This document shows positions 18,801 through 27,499 of a stretch of DNA of 64,000 nt, piece after piece. The notes under the pieces were generated by a model. It was not told the DNA's origin and ran no database searches. It was given only the letters and a program-made list of their open reading frames with translations. The DNA comes from Mucilaginibacter sp. Lineage in GTDB: Bacteria > Bacteroidota > Bacteroidia > Sphingobacteriales > Sphingobacteriaceae. The first letter of the stretch is position 1. Each line of letters starts with the position of its first letter. The stretch is from positions 91,685 to 155,684 of the forward strand of contig NZ_JANYGH010000016.1 in the NCBI RefSeq assembly GCF_025362475.1, in the 5' to 3' direction. Both the position numbers and the translations under genes were made by a program.

Positions 18801-21206
18801 TTAACCAGCCCACGAACTCCTGTAACTGTAACAGTTTATGATATACCACCAACGCCTGTTTTAGCATCAGATATTGTTACTATTTGCAGCGGCGGTACAG
18901 CGCAAATTATTGCCAGTGGTTCGCCCGGTACATACCAGTGGTTTAATGAAACCGGACAGCCAGTAGCTGTTGGTAATACTTTACAAACCACACCACTAAC
19001 CACTACTACGTTTTACACAGTACAGAGTGTGATTGGGCAGTGTGTAAGTGCTATGAAAAAGGTAGTTGTACAGGTTAATCAAGTACCCAATATAACCAGT
19101 TCATTATTTGATTTTGTTTGCAGCAGCAATCCATTAAACTATATTATTACCGCAGATCTTCCATCAGCCACGTTCCAATGGGAGCGTTCAGCGGTGCCAG
19201 GTATCAGTAATCCTGCGGTATCCGCTCAAACATCCAATGCTATTACGGAAACATTAATTAACACCACACCTAATTTAATAAATGTAACTTATGCGATAAC
19301 CCCCATTAATGGCGATTGTATAGGAACTCCTGTGAATTATGTGGTAACTGTTTATCCAACACCAACTGTTACCAGTTCGGCACAAGATGATGTTTGTTAT
19401 GGTACTACTGATAATTATGTCATAAAATTCAATACTCCTACAACAAGATTTAGCTGGAGCAGGGCTGCGATACCTGGGATAAGTAATGTGGCAGTGTCTG
19501 GCCAGGCAGCAGAAACCATACGGGAGGTTTTATTTAATACAACTAACGCCCCACTGGATGCTACCTATATTATTAATTATAAAACAAACGATTGCGACGG
19601 AATACCATTTAACCGGGTGGTAACTGTTTACCCGCAGATTAATATAACAAGTAATGCGTTATCGTCAAGCTGCAGTAATACTCCTCAGGGGTATACTATA
19701 ACATCAAATGTGCCAACGGCAACATTTGAATGGCAGCGAAAGGCTGTAGCAGGCATAAGCAACCCAGCAGCTACTAATACTGGGCCTTTGATAGATGAAG
19801 CTTTAACTAACACAACCAACACAGCTATTAGGGTTACTTATATTATAACACCAACTGCTTATGGGTGCACTGGGTTACCTTTTACGCACACTGTAATTAT
19901 AAATCCAAAGCCGGATGTTCCTATTGCCAACAGCAATTCTCCTATTTGTGTGGGAAGTACAATACAATTAAATACTCCTCCAATAAACGGGGCTTCCTAT
20001 ATGTGGACAGGGCCGAACGGATTTTCATCAACATCTCAAAATCCCAATATTCCCGCGTCAGAGGCAACTGCAGGAACGTATAATCTATTTGTTACGGTAG
20101 GCGGTTGTACAAGCGATGGCAGCCCTGTTACTGTACAGGTAAACCAGCCACCGGTAGCAAAGGCTGATGGGCCTCGTCTTGTTTGTACTGCAGTAACATC
20201 CATTGCACTTACCGGCTCGGTAACAGGCGGTACAACAACTGGTGTATGGACATCCAGCAATCCTAAGGGCAAGTTTTTGCCATTCGCTACCCAGGTTGAT
20301 AATGTGCAATATATACCAACACAAGAAGAAAAAGCAGCAGGTTCGGTTATTATAACCTTATCATCAACAAGTAAAGATGATTGTACAATAAGCTCCTCCA
20401 GCCTGGTTATCACTTATGGACAGGAACCTGGTGCCGATGCAGGCCCTCCTAATATAGATGTTTGTTCGCAGGATACCCGTATACCTTTGGCTGGTAAAAT
20501 ACTTGTACCTGGCGCAAGCGGCTTCTGGACAACATCCTCAGGCGATGGTAAATTTGAATCGGGAAATCAACCTAACGCTGTTTATTTGCCAGGTGACAAT
20601 GATAAAAAAAATGGATCTGTTGTATTAACATTCAACGTTAACAATTCTGGTCAATGTTTTACACCATCTGATTTTGTAAAAATAACGTTTTTTGGTCCGC
20701 CGGCATTAACTACAGAACATGTACGGTATGTTTTAAAGGATAAAACTATTACACTACATCCAAATGTAAATGTAAGTGATGAAACAGTTACCTATTTATG
20801 GAGTCCTAATATTAATATCAGTGATGTTAATGTTAAAAATCCGGTTATAACGGGGGATATAGATCGCACCTATACACTTGTGGTAACAGATGCTTTGGGA
20901 TGTACAACCGCTGATACTACACATATCATAGTATCACCGCAATTATTTGTGAACAATGCTTTTTCTCCTAACGGAGATGGGAAAAACGATACCTGGGAGA
21001 TAGCTGGCCTGATAGCTTTTGAAAATTCAACTGTTGATGTATATAACCGATACGGCACTCAACTATTTCATTCAAAGGGCTATGGCGTCCCGTGGGATGG
21101 AAAATCTAATGGGCAACCTGTACCGGTCGGTGTATATTACTTTATTGTAGATACCAAAGTAAACGGCGGCCAAAAATTTACAGGGTATGTAACTATTTTG
21201 AGGTAA
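15873..21206 (+). CDS. Giant Ig-like-repeat surface protein with T9SS (gliding-motility type) C-terminal domain
   Basis: A protein of about 1,777 residues from the ATG at 15873, which starts a clean signal peptide (MKSRLLIFIFYLLSIPLRGY). An upstream TTG at 15810 would add 21 residues and is less likely. After an SprB-like first module come about nine Ig-like CHU_C-type modules of about 75-80 residues. Each has a Cys near C-x-G, a Y-x-W-Y/F segment, and a TTYYV-x-T / G-C pair. Three PKD-like modules of about 85 residues follow (GISNPAVS / NTT-x-P patterns, around 19090-19900), then more Ig-like modules. The C-terminus from FSPNGDGKNDTWEI to KFTGYVTILR is the gliding-motility-associated type B sorting domain of type IX secretion. 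It is probably a cell-surface adhesin. Confidence 0.92.
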   Translation: MKSRLLIFIFYLLSIPLRGYSQSCTLNVSISSSEPAICAGNTLALTAVPTGGSGSYNYAWSTGETINPIHVNKAGKYTITITDKVSGCVAHNDITINVTPTPSAPGVKGGGIVCQGNSAHLEVTTPADSYQWYTQPTGGNSFHSGPTYDTDPIRGGTVFYVEATVGGCTSLRTSVVINVASRPVTQNAQACYGTPVTLSVSGGDNFRWYTSISSTNAINTGPTLSIAALTNTVTYYVEADVNGCVSQRTAVTATVTAAPTVPTITGNNLAICAGSVITLHATTPAGVVEWYNTPSGGTPLISSPDYTTQPLTANTTFYVQTSLNNCESSRVPVTVTVNPMPAAPAQQTVNACYNSSAHLNVGATTVIYQWYADAGGKHFLKQGNTYDTPVLTHDVTYYVMTINAGCSSALSPVNVIVSPPVLAPSVLTPPITCYGSSAELTVTSPGGIYQWFKTATDNNALPTTENGKFTTPPLTNTTTYYVQTTIGGCTSPRTVVEIPVFGQIPTPLTHDATTCAGNSATLTATGANGDYMWYDAGGNLVNAGSIFNTPALTANTSYYVQVTVNGCTSQRAIANVIVSPLPNEPIVGSDVTICPGNKANLSASVPAGQTIKWYDVPTGGSSIYTGNAYTTPLLYNNTTYYVENVSGTCSSTRKAINVIMDVTSTRFQYPSGTVATTGANPTPSILNPTTDDVFSAAPAGIVFLNNSTGQINISASAPGTYSVTLTSSGACSGAYTSSITISDMPKTDFTYNTPICRDGVNPLPSFLPGASAGVFTATPVGLVFANKNTGEIDLANSKSGTYSITSTIPPSGNFAGVFSSSPITIDEPVRVSAGANRNVPINTPVTLEGIISGATGTWSGGAGSFSDVNDPHAVYTPALGESNVQLTFLSNNPPGPCQRKSALVTIVFNNMPPAPTVKPAGICAGTSTILKATAPGGTYNWYKDATGGSSLRSDPNFQTPVLTATTTYYVETTFNGLTSPRTPVTVTVYDIPPTPVLASDIVTICSGGTAQIIASGSPGTYQWFNETGQPVAVGNTLQTTPLTTTTFYTVQSVIGQCVSAMKKVVVQVNQVPNITSSLFDFVCSSNPLNYIITADLPSATFQWERSAVPGISNPAVSAQTSNAITETLINTTPNLINVTYAITPINGDCIGTPVNYVVTVYPTPTVTSSAQDDVCYGTTDNYVIKFNTPTTRFSWSRAAIPGISNVAVSGQAAETIREVLFNTTNAPLDATYIINYKTNDCDGIPFNRVVTVYPQINITSNALSSSCSNTPQGYTITSNVPTATFEWQRKAVAGISNPAATNTGPLIDEALTNTTNTAIRVTYIITPTAYGCTGLPFTHTVIINPKPDVPIANSNSPICVGSTIQLNTPPINGASYMWTGPNGFSSTSQNPNIPASEATAGTYNLFVTVGGCTSDGSPVTVQVNQPPVAKADGPRLVCTAVTSIALTGSVTGGTTTGVWTSSNPKGKFLPFATQVDNVQYIPTQEEKAAGSVIITLSSTSKDDCTISSSSLVITYGQEPGADAGPPNIDVCSQDTRIPLAGKILVPGASGFWTTSSGDGKFESGNQPNAVYLPGDNDKKNGSVVLTFNVNNSGQCFTPSDFVKITFFGPPALTTEHVRYVLKDKTITLHPNVNVSDETVTYLWSPNINISDVNVKNPVITGDIDRTYTLVVTDALGCTTADTTHIIVSPQLFVNNAFSPNGDGKNDTWEIAGLIAFENSTVDVYNRYGTQLFHSKGYGVPWDGKSNGQPVPVGVYYFIVDTKVNGGQKFTGYVTILR

Positions 21207-21231
21207 GCCAGAAAGAAAGCGGAGTTTCGAT

Positions 21232-24200
21232 TTAACCTAATATTTTCAACAGATCTGTTTTTGAAAGTGATTGAAGGAAAGAGGAATCGGTATTTACCAG
21301 GTTATCTGCCAAACTCTTTTTAAATTCCTGCATCTGCATAATCTTTTCCTCAACGGTATCCGGACAAATCATCCTTACTGCAACCACATGTTTGTTTTGC
21401 CCTATACGGTGCGAACGATCAATGGCCTGGTTTTCAACTGCCGGATTCCACCATGGGTCTACAATGTAAACATAATCGGCTTCGGTTAAATTTAAACCGG
21501 TTCCGCCAGCCTTCATGCTGATAAGAAATACGCCTACTGCCGGGTTATTTTGAAATTCAGTTACTGCGGCTTCGCGGTTGCGGGTGCTGCCCGTAAGCCA
21601 GCTAAAGCCAATTTGCCGGGTTATTAATTCTTTTTTGATTAATTCAAGCATCGAAACAAATTGCGAGAATACCAGTATTTTATGCTGTGGCAATTTGCTT
21701 TCTATCTGCTCAATCAGCATATCAATTTTCGCAGATTCATTACCTGGCGGCTTTTCACCGGTGATTAACAACGGCGAATCACAAAGCTGCCGTAATTTTG
21801 TTAATCCCTTGAGCACGTTCATTGGCGTTTTCCTTAATTCATCACTGGTTGTTGCCGATATAAACTCACGGAATTCCTTTTCGTAGGCGTCGTAAATTTT
21901 GCGTTGTTGTTCCCGCATTTCGCAATACAATACCATTTCGGTTTTTTCGGGCAATTCGGCAGCTACTTGTTGCTTTGTTCGTCTTAAAACAAAAGGCTTT
22001 ATTTTGTTTTGAAGTTCTGTCGCCCGTTTGTGGCTTTTAAATTTATCAATGGGTACAGCATAGATATCTTTAAAGTATTGCTTGGTTCCCAAAAGGCCGG
22101 GGCAGGCAAAAGAAAGCTGCCCGTAAATATCAAAGGTGTTGTTTTCTATAGGGGTGCCGGTGATGGTAATCCTGTTTCGCGATTTTAATAAGCGGGCAGC
22201 TTTATAACGTTGCGAATCGGGATTTTTGATCTGTTGCGATTCATCAAGGAATACATAATTAAACTGATAATTTTTCAAAAAGCCAATGTCAGCAAGCAAT
22301 GTTCCGTATGAAGTTAATATGATTTCATATCGGGAAAAATCATCTATGCTTTTGATCCTGTCGGCTCCATAAATGGTATGAACTCTTATAGATGGTGCAA
22401 ATTTCTGTACTTCGGCCTGCCAGTTAAAAATAAGCGAAGTAGGTACTACCAGCAGGTTAGTATTATGATTTGCCTTTTTACGCTGCAAAAGTATAAAAGC
22501 GATGATCTGCATGGTTTTGCCCAGACCCATATCATCAGCCAGACATCCGCCAAAATTAAAATCATCTAAAAAGTTAAGCCAGTTTAATCCATGTTTTTGA
22601 TAGGGGCGAAGGGTAGCGTGCAAGTCCGGCGGAACTTCAGTATCGGCTATCGTTTCAAAATTTAATAGTTTTTCGCGGTATGTTCTTAGTTCTGCCTTAA
22701 CTTCCTCATCCATAACCTGCTGATCAAATAATTCGGCAATGGCTGTATAGTTTATTTTATGGATGCTTAATATGTTTTCGTCCGTTATCTCGCCTGCATT
22801 AAAATATTGAGCGAACTTTTCTATCCATTCTAAAGGTAAAATGCCCAATGTTCCATCATCCAGTTGCACATACTTGCTTTTATTACGCACTGCTTTCTGT
22901 ACACGCTTTAAAGTAGTTTTCTTATTGCCAAACCTAACACCTATTTCGGTATTGAACCAATTGATGCCACTTAGCACCCTTATGGTGATATTTACTTTAT
23001 TAGGGTTTAGTTTATTCCCTTCCAGTTCATTAAACCCTAAAACTGTAATATGATGCTTTTTCCAATCTTCAAATACATTTAAAAACCATTCTTCCTGTAA
23101 AAAATGCCTTTTATGCAGATAAAAATAATGCAGGTCATTATCCAGCTGCTCGGCAAAGTAGGGATGTTGTTTGATAAGCAGGGCGGTCAACTCAATTTCT
23201 GCTTCGTTATCCCGCTCAACAATAAACTCATTGCCTTTATGATCAACCCCATGGATTGTACGCTTTGTCCGCACAGGTATTTCGGCCTCACCATAGCGCA
23301 TTACGGGAATAATCATTACATGGCTTCCAAAATCCGAAAGATAAATGATCTGTTCAGTTTCATTGGTAAATCCTTGTTGTTTTAACTGAACGGCAGTAGC
23401 CGGTTTAACATGCTGGTAGGCAATACTTATCCTATCCTCAAGTTTGATTAGCAAATGAGTTTTAAACTCTTTGTATTTAGAGTGATGGATAAGCAGGTTT
23501 TCCGGACGTTTCCGCATCAGGTCAATGATACCTAATAACTGCACGTTATCGGCAAGGTAAAGGGTGTCATTAACTAAAATAAAATAATTAAACTTAATGC
23601 TTAGGTCTTTTAATTGATGTGAAATTCCATTGATTTTAAGCTGACCAGAAAATTCATAAAAAGGTCCTTGAGGTTTAATATTAAGATTAATATCATGAGG
23701 AAGCACACCCACTTTTACGGGGATTACAGAAGAAGCCGTAATGTTATCAGATACCTCGCTGTTGTGACAGTAAAAATTATACTTGAGCGGATTTTTGACA
23801 ATGGCCCGTAATGCCTGTATATCAGCCAACGACCTTTTGCTGTTGATGTGGTTTTGGAATTTATTAACCCCGGTAAAAAACTTTAGCTGTTCATGATCCT
23901 CAGTTTCCCAAATATGATCTAAAGGATTTATGAGTGTTAAAGGATTTTTTATTTTACCGTCTTTAGTTGTTTGTGCTTTATAAAGCTCAATAAAAAGGTA
24001 CTTATAATATTTATGCTGTTTTAAAACAACACAAATGGTTCGGTCGGTATCATCTGTGAATTGCTCAAGAGGTGAAATAGAAGGCGCAAGTACCATTTGA
24101 CTATATGCGTCTAGACTTTCTTTGGTGACAGGAATAAGTGAAGGTAATTTGGGGCGGATCTCTGTTTTTTTATCCTCGTAGGTCAGCTCGAAAAAAGCAT

Positions 24201-24744
24201 CGAGATTAGTTTCGTTTTCCAGGCCATAATCATGGGCTACCTTTCTTAGTTTATCGTATCTTAAATGTTCATCATAAAAGATGCGGAAATCATTTTTTTT
24301 GATGATTGCTGTGAGTGCCATGGCTTGGTATTCACATAATTTATGATGATTTGCATTGCATCCGCAGGTAAGTAACACCTGGTTGTTTTGTTGAATTACG
24401 GTTATTGTGGGGAAATTAGCGGCATCATATTCATGGCCAAATGTACCCTGGTTTAGTTCTATTAAGTGAGGAATGACGTGTTTATAGGAGGAAGGGTGAT
24501 TGTCGATCCCCATGCCCGATCTTTGGAGTATTGCGGTTTCGGTAATAGCTGCAAAAGATATATCATCTATAATGTAGGTGTGTCCTTCAAAATCGTCTTC
24601 CTCGTAAGCAGTTTCTGTATTCACTAATTTTCCTGGTGCTATAGCGGGTAAATATCTTAAGAAATGAGGAGACTTGCGAAGCAGAAAAAGATTTATTGAC
24701 AATTTAATGCAGATGCGATAATATGCAATAGATAAAGGTATCAC
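21232..24744 (-). CDS. SNF2-family DEAD/H helicase with SWIM-like zinc finger
   Basis: A 1,170-residue SWI2/SNF2 ATPase. Near the N-terminus LLTCGCNANHHKLCEYQAMA (about 128) has the Cys-x-Cys...His...Cys spacing of a SWIM zinc finger. The C-terminal half carries LRPYQKHGLNWLNFL, Walker A CLADDMGLGKTMQII, Walker B FLDESQQIKN (DESQ box), TGTPIENN, and the helicase C motifs SMKAGGTGLNLTEADYV and DRSHRIGQ. Bacterial members act in DNA repair, transcription recycling or chromatin-like remodelling. The start is GTG at 24744-24742 with a GGAGG (CCTCC at 24756-24760 on the plus strand) 11 nt upstream. The gene converges with the surface-protein gene, with only 25 bp between their stops. Confidence 0.9.
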   Translation of the reverse strand: MIPLSIAYYRICIKLSINLFLLRKSPHFLRYLPAIAPGKLVNTETAYEEDDFEGHTYIIDDISFAAITETAILQRSGMGIDNHPSSYKHVIPHLIELNQGTFGHEYDAANFPTITVIQQNNQVLLTCGCNANHHKLCEYQAMALTAIIKKNDFRIFYDEHLRYDKLRKVAHDYGLENETNLDAFFELTYEDKKTEIRPKLPSLIPVTKESLDAYSQMVLAPSISPLEQFTDDTDRTICVVLKQHKYYKYLFIELYKAQTTKDGKIKNPLTLINPLDHIWETEDHEQLKFFTGVNKFQNHINSKRSLADIQALRAIVKNPLKYNFYCHNSEVSDNITASSVIPVKVGVLPHDINLNIKPQGPFYEFSGQLKINGISHQLKDLSIKFNYFILVNDTLYLADNVQLLGIIDLMRKRPENLLIHHSKYKEFKTHLLIKLEDRISIAYQHVKPATAVQLKQQGFTNETEQIIYLSDFGSHVMIIPVMRYGEAEIPVRTKRTIHGVDHKGNEFIVERDNEAEIELTALLIKQHPYFAEQLDNDLHYFYLHKRHFLQEEWFLNVFEDWKKHHITVLGFNELEGNKLNPNKVNITIRVLSGINWFNTEIGVRFGNKKTTLKRVQKAVRNKSKYVQLDDGTLGILPLEWIEKFAQYFNAGEITDENILSIHKINYTAIAELFDQQVMDEEVKAELRTYREKLLNFETIADTEVPPDLHATLRPYQKHGLNWLNFLDDFNFGGCLADDMGLGKTMQIIAFILLQRKKANHNTNLLVVPTSLIFNWQAEVQKFAPSIRVHTIYGADRIKSIDDFSRYEIILTSYGTLLADIGFLKNYQFNYVFLDESQQIKNPDSQRYKAARLLKSRNRITITGTPIENNTFDIYGQLSFACPGLLGTKQYFKDIYAVPIDKFKSHKRATELQNKIKPFVLRRTKQQVAAELPEKTEMVLYCEMREQQRKIYDAYEKEFREFISATTSDELRKTPMNVLKGLTKLRQLCDSPLLITGEKPPGNESAKIDMLIEQIESKLPQHKILVFSQFVSMLELIKKELITRQIGFSWLTGSTRNREAAVTEFQNNPAVGVFLISMKAGGTGLNLTEADYVYIVDPWWNPAVENQAIDRSHRIGQNKHVVAVRMICPDTVEEKIMQMQEFKKSLADNLVNTDSSFLQSLSKTDLLKILG

Positions 24745-24868
24745 CGTTAATTAATCCTCCGGTATTAAAGACCAAAAAATGGGCAGAAATCACACGCCGT
24801 TTCTTCATTTACAGATGCTTGATATCTCAGTAAAAAAAGGCTTTTGAGTAAGATACTATACAAAATAT

Positions 24869-24925
24869 GTAAATGGAGATTGAACTATTTTACATGTTTT
24901 TGTGTAAAAAAACGACGCCATTTAC
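24869..24925. promoter_or_regulatory. Nested inverted repeats upstream of glmS
   Basis: GTAAATGG (24869-24876) pairs with CCATTTAC (24918-24925). Inside it TTTTACA (24888-24894) pairs with TGTAAAA (24903-24909) around an 8-nt loop. Together they could form a cruciform or a two-site operator just upstream of the promoter element shared with the EPS operon. Confidence 0.45.
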
Positions 24926-24983
24926 AATTTGGGCTTCAATCGAAATATCGCCTAGTGTATTGGTAGTCAATTAAATAAATTTG
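24918..24983 (+). promoter_or_regulatory. glmS promoter element, shared with the EPS operon
   Basis: This 66-bp stretch ends in TAAATTTG (24976-24983), a perfect match to the Bacteroidota -7 box TAnnTTTG, 48 nt before the glmS ATG. Aligned without gaps to 27384-27449 before the first EPS gene it matches at 43 of 66 positions, including CCATTT, TTCAATCG, ATTGG, TCAA and ATAAATTTG. A standard TTTG at -33 is not evident, which suggests an activator-dependent promoter. Confidence 0.65.
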
Positions 24984-25031
24984 TTTAGTAAATAAATGTT
25001 TATTGATTATCTATCATTAAAATCCAAAATT

Positions 25032-26870
25032 ATGTGTGGAATTGTAGGTTATATCGGATTTAGAGACGCATGGCCAATTGTAATAAAAGGCCTTAAACGA
25101 TTAGAGTACCGTGGGTATGATAGCGCAGGGATTGCGATTATCAACCATGAGGGTTTTAACGTTTATAAAAAAGTAGGTAAAGTATCCTATCTTGAAGCCC
25201 ATGCTGAAAACCAGGATACAAGCGGGTATATCGCCATTGGCCATACCCGATGGGCAACACATGGTATACCATCTGACCTTAATTCGCATCCACACGCTTC
25301 AAATGATAATCGCCTGCACATTATTCACAATGGCATTATTGAAAATTACTCAACACTGAAAGAAGAATTAATAAACCGCGGGCATAAGTTTAAAAGCGAA
25401 ACCGATACCGAGGTTTTAATACATTTGGTAGAAGAAATACAAAATATTGAGCAAACAGATTTGTTGGAGGCAGTGCGTTTGGCCTTAAATACGGTGATTG
25501 GCGCATATGCAATAGTTATATTAGATAGGGAAAATCCGGGTCAATTAATTGCTGCCCGAAAAGGAAGTCCCCTGGTTATCGGGGTTGGTGAGGGTGAATA
25601 TTTTATTGCCTCAGATGCAACACCTATAATTGAATATACCAAAAATGTTATCTATCTAAAAGACAATGAAATAGCATTGGTAAAACGCGATGGTCTTTTA
25701 GTTAAACGATTGGATAATGTAATTCAAACCCCGCTTATACAAGAACTAGAAATGAAACTTGAATCACTTGAAAAAGGTGGTTTTGAGCATTTTATGTTAA
25801 AAGAGATATTTGAACAGCCTCGTTCAATAAAAGATTGTATGCGCGGGCGTATCATTCCTGAAATTGGAAAGGTTGAGTTAGGCGGGGTAAAAGAATATGC
25901 TGATAAACTTAAAAATGTTGAACGGATAATAATAATAGCCTGCGGTACATCCTGGCATGCCGGTTTAGCAGGCGAATATTTAATTGAAGAGTATGGGCGG
26001 GTTTCTGTAGAGGTTGAATACGCGTCAGAGTTCAGATATCGAAATCCAATTATTAGTGAGAATGATATAGTAATTGCCATATCGCAATCTGGGGAAACGG
26101 CGGATACAATGGCTGCGATAGAAATTGCCAAAGAAAGGGGAGCAACAATTTTGGGTATTTGCAATGTTGTCGGGGCTTCAATTCCAAGAATTACACATGC
26201 GGGCGTTTACACCCATGCTGGTCCGGAAATTGGCGTGGCCTCAACAAAAGCCTTTACTGCACAGGTTACCGTTTTAACATTGTTAGCCTTATATATCGCG
26301 CAGCAAAAAGGGACTATTACATCATCTAAACTAACGCGTTTATTAACTGAACTTGAAACCATCCCAGAAAAGGTTCAAACCCTTTTAGCTGATAATGATT
26401 TGATAAAAAGCATTGCATCTAAAATTAAAAACGCCAGCAACTGCCTGTTTTTGGGCCGTGGGAGCGGGTTTCCTGTAGCTTTGGAAGGCGCATTGAAATT
26501 GAAGGAGATTTCATATATTCATGCTGAGGGGTATCCGGCGGCAGAAATGAAGCATGGTCCAATTGCTTTAATTGATGAAGCGATGCCGGTTGTATTTATA
26601 GCCACTAAAAATTCTTCTTATGATAAGGTTATAAGTAATATACAGGAGGTGAAAGCCAGGAAGGGAATAGTGATAGCTATAGTGACGCAGGGTGATACCA
26701 AAGTAAGGGAAATGGCGGATTATTGCATAGAGATACCAGATGCTGATGAAGCCTTTTTGCCGCTTTTAGCTACAATACCTTTGCAGTTACTGGCGTATCA
26801 CATAGCTGTGATGCGGGGTTGTAATGTTGATCAGCCGCGTAATCTTGCAAAATCAGTAACTGTTGAGTAA
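25032..26870 (+). CDS. glmS: Glutamine--fructose-6-phosphate aminotransferase (isomerizing)
   Basis: A 612-residue GlmS, the expected family length. The start is placed at ATG 25032 because the mature enzyme needs Cys as residue 2 (MCGIVGYIG), the N-terminal nucleophile of class II glutaminases; the longer frame from 24996 would bury it. EYRGYDSAG and GHTRWATHG are glutaminase motifs, and two SIS domains follow (CGTSWHAG, SQSGETADTMAA, STKAFTAQV, GRGSGFPVALEGALKLKEIS). The C-terminus ends QPRNLAKSVTVE. It makes glucosamine-6-phosphate from fructose-6-phosphate and glutamine, the entry to UDP-GlcNAc. Its promoter resembles that of the downstream EPS operon. Confidence 0.97.
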   Translation: MCGIVGYIGFRDAWPIVIKGLKRLEYRGYDSAGIAIINHEGFNVYKKVGKVSYLEAHAENQDTSGYIAIGHTRWATHGIPSDLNSHPHASNDNRLHIIHNGIIENYSTLKEELINRGHKFKSETDTEVLIHLVEEIQNIEQTDLLEAVRLALNTVIGAYAIVILDRENPGQLIAARKGSPLVIGVGEGEYFIASDATPIIEYTKNVIYLKDNEIALVKRDGLLVKRLDNVIQTPLIQELEMKLESLEKGGFEHFMLKEIFEQPRSIKDCMRGRIIPEIGKVELGGVKEYADKLKNVERIIIIACGTSWHAGLAGEYLIEEYGRVSVEVEYASEFRYRNPIISENDIVIAISQSGETADTMAAIEIAKERGATILGICNVVGASIPRITHAGVYTHAGPEIGVASTKAFTAQVTVLTLLALYIAQQKGTITSSKLTRLLTELETIPEKVQTLLADNDLIKSIASKIKNASNCLFLGRGSGFPVALEGALKLKEISYIHAEGYPAAEMKHGPIALIDEAMPVVFIATKNSSYDKVISNIQEVKARKGIVIAIVTQGDTKVREMADYCIEIPDADEAFLPLLATIPLQLLAYHIAVMRGCNVDQPRNLAKSVTVE

Positions 26871-26957
26871 AATGAAATTATAACCCATTTTACGGCAATT
26901 ACGGCTTATAATAAATTACTGTAGCAAACCAATAGTTCATATATAATAAATAAGATT

Positions 26958-26981
26958 AGCAGGCGTAAGCCTGCTTTTTTT
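26958..26981 (+). terminator. Rho-independent terminator after glmS
   Basis: AGCAGGC (26958-26964), loop GTAA, GCCTGCT (26969-26975), then a run of T to 26981. It separates glmS from the EPS operon, so the similar promoters serve two transcripts. Confidence 0.9.
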
Positions 26982-27174
26982 ATGTATTATATTATAGTAT
27001 TTCATTTCCCCTAATTCATCTACATACTCTGCTGCTAAAAATATCTTCTGTCTGAATCTGTCATTCAGCATCTGTGTTTATTTAAAAATTTAATAAGATT
27101 CACGTTTACTAACCTGTGGCGTGGATTTTACGTTTTTTCGGTATTTCATATATCAAAATCGTAGTGCAATTTTT

Positions 27175-27274
27175 CTAAAAAAAAAGATAACGCAAATCAC
27201 AATTCTGCCTAAAAAAAAGATAATACAAATCACAATTTCGCCTAAAAAAAAAGTTACCGAGATCACAATTTCTG
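27175..27274 (+). repeat. Three tandem 33-34-bp A-tract repeats
   Basis: Units start at 27175, 27209 and 27242. Each has CT, then 8-9 consecutive A, then a variable GATAAC/GATAAT/GTTACC segment, then (A/G)ATCACAATT. The A-tracts begin at 27177, 27211 and 27244, spacings of 34 and 33 bp, close to three helical turns, so the DNA may be intrinsically curved. They lie about 110-270 bp upstream of the EPS promoter box. Confidence 0.75.
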
Positions 27275-27383
27275 AACTTTTATCAAAGCTTTTTGAACTT
27301 TATTACCACTTTTCACACCCTGTTTTACAGGGTTTGTAAATCATGTTATAGGCAACTTTACACTTTATGTGAAGTGAATACAA

Positions 27384-27449
27384 CCATTTTACAATTTAAT
27401 TTCAATCGGAAAAAACGGTATTCAATTGGAGTTCAAATAGATAAATTTG
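27384..27449 (+). promoter_or_regulatory. EPS operon promoter element
   Basis: The element ends in TAAATTTG (27442-27449), matching the TAnnTTTG -7 box, and lies 50 nt before the ATG of the Wza-type gene. The same 66-bp block precedes glmS, with the -7 box 48 nt from its start. Conserved TTCAATCG and ATTGG blocks lie upstream of the -7 box at identical distances in both copies. Confidence 0.65.
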
Positions 27450-27499
27450 ATTCATAAAACAGGTCGAAAATATAATCTGTTTCCTTTAAACCGATAATC

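Larger units (their letters stand above)
26982..27499 (+). other. Long non-coding region upstream of the EPS operon
   Basis: No convincing gene lies between the glmS terminator and the first EPS gene. The interval holds three A-tract repeats (27175-27274), a perfect small hairpin ACCCTG (27317-27322) / CAGGGT (27328-27333), several TTTACA-type heptamers, and the promoter element ending at 27449. The length and the density of repeats suggest a complex control region for the EPS operon. Confidence 0.6.

Noticed and set aside
24996..25031. Longer GlmS N-terminus
   Set aside because: The catalytic Cys must follow the initiator Met, so the ATG at 25032 is the true start.
24984..25031. glmS ribozyme in the leader
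   Set aside because: The leader after the promoter box is only 48 nt, far too short for the ribozyme, which is also restricted mainly to Firmicutes.
27121..27339. ORF with Lys-rich repeats (KKKITQIT type)
   Set aside because: Translation of the A-tract DNA repeat upstream of the EPS operon; no coding signature.
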